Part shown: positions 18,239 through 20,474 of the stretch, piece by piece | How the letters are laid out: every line of letters starts with the position of its first letter | Numbering within the stretch: the stretch's first letter is position 1 | NCBI GenBank assembly: GCA_903772945.1 | Contig: CAICTM010001941.1 | Coordinates: 1 to 20,474 of the forward strand | DNA: 20,474 bases | Reading direction: 5' to 3' | Origin: Seminavis robusta | Taxonomy: Eukaryota > Bacillariophyta > Bacillariophyceae > Naviculales > Naviculaceae | The notes under the pieces: generated by a model | The model's database searches: none | Told to the model about the DNA's origin: nothing | Seen by the model: the letters and a program-made list of their open reading frames with translations, nothing else | Translations under genes and position numbers: made by a program

Positions 18239-19911
18239 ATGTGGGGCCTGGTGATGGATCAGGGGCTGGACATTGGAACCAGGCCTAGTATGCGCAGAGC
18301 TCCCAACTTTGCCAGTGCCATCCTGGGCACATGGGTAGCCGCCAAGCTGGGACTGGCGAGTGCAGATCCAGTTTCCACAAGTAGGCGAGACACCGGTGTG
18401 GCCAGCTCCATTCTATCAAGCGCCAGGGAACAAGTCAAACCAAAGGATGCCGAGGAATTTGTCTTCAAAGATATCGATGCCTTGTTGTTGCCAGGAGAAG
18501 GAACAATGTTGCTTGGAACAAGTTCCAGTGGCAAAACCACCCTTATGAGGACCATTCAAGATGTGATTGGTGGGACTGCCAAGAACCGCTTGAAAGGTTC
18601 CATTAGCATGGGAAAGCTCCATATCCCAGCAGCTGAAGCTGCCACTACCGTAAAGGACAAGAATTATGGACGCATGACAGCATTTGTTGATCAGGGTGAC
18701 TTATCCCTCACACCCATTATGACTGTCGAAGAAACCATTCGCTTTGCCCGTCTCTGTGCCGAGGGCAAACATGACTTCATTGATGAATCCATTTTGGAAT
18801 TTCTCAAACTTTTGGGATTGGATCATGTCAAGGATACCGTCGTGGGAAACTCTGATATTAGAGGGGTCAGCAGTGGACAGAAAAGGAGGGTCAAAGTATT
18901 AGAGATGGCCGTGGGGGCGGATGTAACATGTTTGCTGATTGATGAGCCACCAAATGGACTCGATGCGGCAAGTGCACTGTCACTGTGCCAGGTGTTGGGG
19001 ACCAGTCTACGAACCTCACGTACAACTGCCATGGTCAGTCTTTTACAGCCTTCCACAGAAGTCTTTGACCAGTTCCAACGACTCGACTCGTTTGCCGTGT
19101 TGCCCTACTTTGAAAACACATTAGGACTGATCAAACCAAATGAAATGAATGTTCCTGAGTTCTTGCTACGGTGCATCTATGCTCCTCAAGAATTTCAAGA
19201 AGGCGAAGTTCCGAAGATTCCATTGGTATCTGCAGAGGACTTTGCAAAAGCCTTTCAACAATCACATGCTGGCAAAGACTTGGAAGAGGAAATAAAGGCT
19301 ATCAAGGAAAACGTGGCAGCATCCGATGGCATGACACTGCCTGAATTGAACGAATGGGCGATATCAACAGTTCAACAAATCCTTCTCTTGGCGAGCCGAG
19401 GTTGGCAACTGGTGATGCACAATCCCCTCTCCATTATGCGCATAATCTTGGCTGTCTTCTTGGAACCTTCATTGGAACCTTGTTTCTCAATACAAGTGAC
19501 GATGCTCAAGGCACATTTGTGAGAGGCGGATATGTCTTGACAATGCTCTTTATGACTTTCCTGAATTCATGCATGTCGCCATTGGAAGATGTTTCACGAT
19601 CGAACCATCTTCTACATTCATCAAAGGGGCAGGCTCTATCGCACCGTGTCCTACTATATCAGTCAAGTGCTTTGCTCAGCTCCAGTTCCTCTTCTGGAAG
19701 CTTTCTTTCTCACCGTTATCAGCTTCTTTTTGGTTGGGATGAACAACCATGGATCTTCAGGGTGGGGTTTCCTTTACTTCTGGCTGCTATTCTCGCTACT
19801 GGCTCTGAATGGCTCGGCCGTTTCTTCAAGAATCTTGGCCTATAGCCTCCCCAACGAAGATGTGGCACAAACATTGGGGCCGGCTGCTCTTCTCTTGGTG
19901 ATTCTCACTGC
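18239..19911 (+). pseudogene. ABCG/PDR-type ABC transporter pseudogene, frameshifted and truncated
   Basis: The first half of an ABCG/PDR-type pump: one nucleotide-binding domain and part of one membrane domain. Motifs: Walker A GTSSSGKTTL (93-102), Q-loop FVDQGDLSLTPIMTVEET, signature VSSGQKRRV (serine 211 onward), Walker B LLIDEPPNGLDAAS (Asp235; Pro replaces the usual Thr), and the PDR-style LLQPS switch. The stretch that normally follows (LLSEG...YxG before VLPYFE) is missing. The frame breaks twice: near 19440-19470 into a second frame carrying GTFIGTLFLNT and MLFMTFLNS, and near 19585 back again at HDRTIFYIHQRG and SYYISQV. The last host codons end at about 19911, where the copia sequence starts; the final residues and stop come from the retroelement. 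The usual second NBD-membrane half is absent. The ATG at 18239 follows G-rich DNA and is uncertain. Not expected to be functional. Confidence 0.85.
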
Positions 19912-20070
19912 GACAATACCATTGTGCATTGATTAATCTAAGGATCTAAGAGATGCAAAGTTTGTATTTCCAAATAAGTGAGCAGTTATTGATTATTTTC
20001 TAGAATAAGCCTGCTAATGATAAAGCTGTAAAGCTGAATTGTAAGCTGTATCCCGTCGCACTCCCTTACA
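19912..20070 (-). repeat. LTR-like 3' terminal sequence of the right copia copy
   Basis: About 159 bp, starting TGTAAGGGAGTGCGACGGGA on the minus strand at 20070 and ending at 19912. It differs from the left copy (1449-1614) by small indels in the AGCTTTA-rich centre and in the ACTGGCTGCACTTA region, plus a few substitutions. Confidence 0.6.
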
Positions 20071-20474
20071 GCTGAAATGAAGCTGGAGCAAGAAACGATA
20101 GGAGAGAGTCCCCAGCAAAGTGCTGAGGTAAATTACCATCCCATGAGGAGCTTCCGAATGACAGCAAACTGTGGAGCCGGAAGACCCTTAGTAAAAATGT
20201 CGCCCGTTGTTCCAGAGTCGGAATATACTTAGCCACGATGCCCTCGACTCCCCGATATTGACACTGAAAGAAGTGGTACTTCAATGCCAAATACTTGTTG
20301 CGCGCAGACATTTTGGGAACATTCACAAGAGACAAGCAACCTTGGTTGTCTTCGAACACTGTAGAGCGCACGAGACTGTCAGTAATTACCGGCATATTCA
20401 GTTTGCTACCAATTTCTTTGAGCAAAGCTCGCATAGGAAGCAGCTCCCTCATTGACATGCTGAAGGCAACATAC
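19912..20474 (-). mobile_element. Ty1/copia retrotransposon 3' end (right copy, continues beyond window)
   Basis: The reverse complement of this segment matches about 1040-1614 of the left copy. Coding sequence on the minus strand (20474 to about 20090) is the C-terminal RNase H of copia pol: YVAFSM, MRELLPMRALLKEIG, VFEDNQGCLSLVN, NKYLALKYHFF and YIPTLEQRA. It is intact in one frame down to about 20205, where a lost base shifts the usual ADIFTK end into another frame. It is better preserved than the left copy but still defective. The LTR-like tail spans 20070-19912. The element ends tail-to-tail against the ABC pseudogene, so it probably inserted into that gene. The 5' part lies outside the window. 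Confidence 0.88.

Noticed and set aside
1..20474. CRISPR array, rRNA, bacterial operon or defence system
   Set aside because: No regularly spaced direct repeats, no rRNA-like segments, and spliced genes with organelle leaders show eukaryotic nuclear DNA.

Overview
The window looks like nuclear DNA of a photosynthetic stramenopile, most likely a diatom. Four things point there: compact genes with short GT-AG introns (mostly 94-110 bp); a signal peptide followed by an aromatic residue and a twin-arginine lumen signal, as expected for a complex plastid; a Ty1/copia family at both edges; and intergenic DNA full of CTAGCTAG and ACCGGTACCGGT words. The species is not identified, and all homology statements rest on motif recognition without a database search.

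Layout: (1) 1-1614, the decayed 3' part of a copia retrotransposon on the + strand. (2) 2323-4915, two minus-strand genes: a lumen-targeted DUF1499 protein (2 exons) and a Pr6Pr-type membrane protein (1 exon). (3) 5344-11965, three plus-strand genes: an ADCK2-like ABC1/UbiB kinase (4 exons), a class I methyltransferase-like protein (2 exons) and an SLC35C2-like sugar-nucleotide/triose-phosphate transporter (2 exons). (4) 12171-13351, a mitochondrial SCO1 copper chaperone (minus, 2 exons), head-to-head with a family 92 glycosyltransferase at 13745-16380 (2 exons). (5) 16831-17526, a minus-strand La-motif RNA-binding protein whose N-terminus carries two PCNA-binding (PIP-box) motifs. (6) 18239-19911, an ABCG/PDR-type ABC transporter pseudogene with two frameshifts, cut off by (7) a second copy of the same copia family on the minus strand from 19912 to the window end.

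The genes do not form one pathway. They fall into organelle functions (DUF1499 in the plastid, SCO1 in mitochondria, an ABC1 kinase with a secretory or plastid leader) and secretory-pathway glycosylation (SLC35-like transporter, GT92 enzyme). Two promoter regions, upstream of DUF1499 and between Pr6Pr and the kinase, carry the full palindrome TGACGTCA, the core of diatom CO2/cAMP-responsive elements. The two copia copies face inward and bracket about 18.3 kb of host genes.

The best candidate for something undescribed is the La-motif protein with tandem PIP boxes, which would link an RNA-binding fold to the DNA replication clamp. Next come the retroelement-truncated transporter, the shared TGACGTCA sites and a 24-bp perfect palindrome in a divergent promoter.
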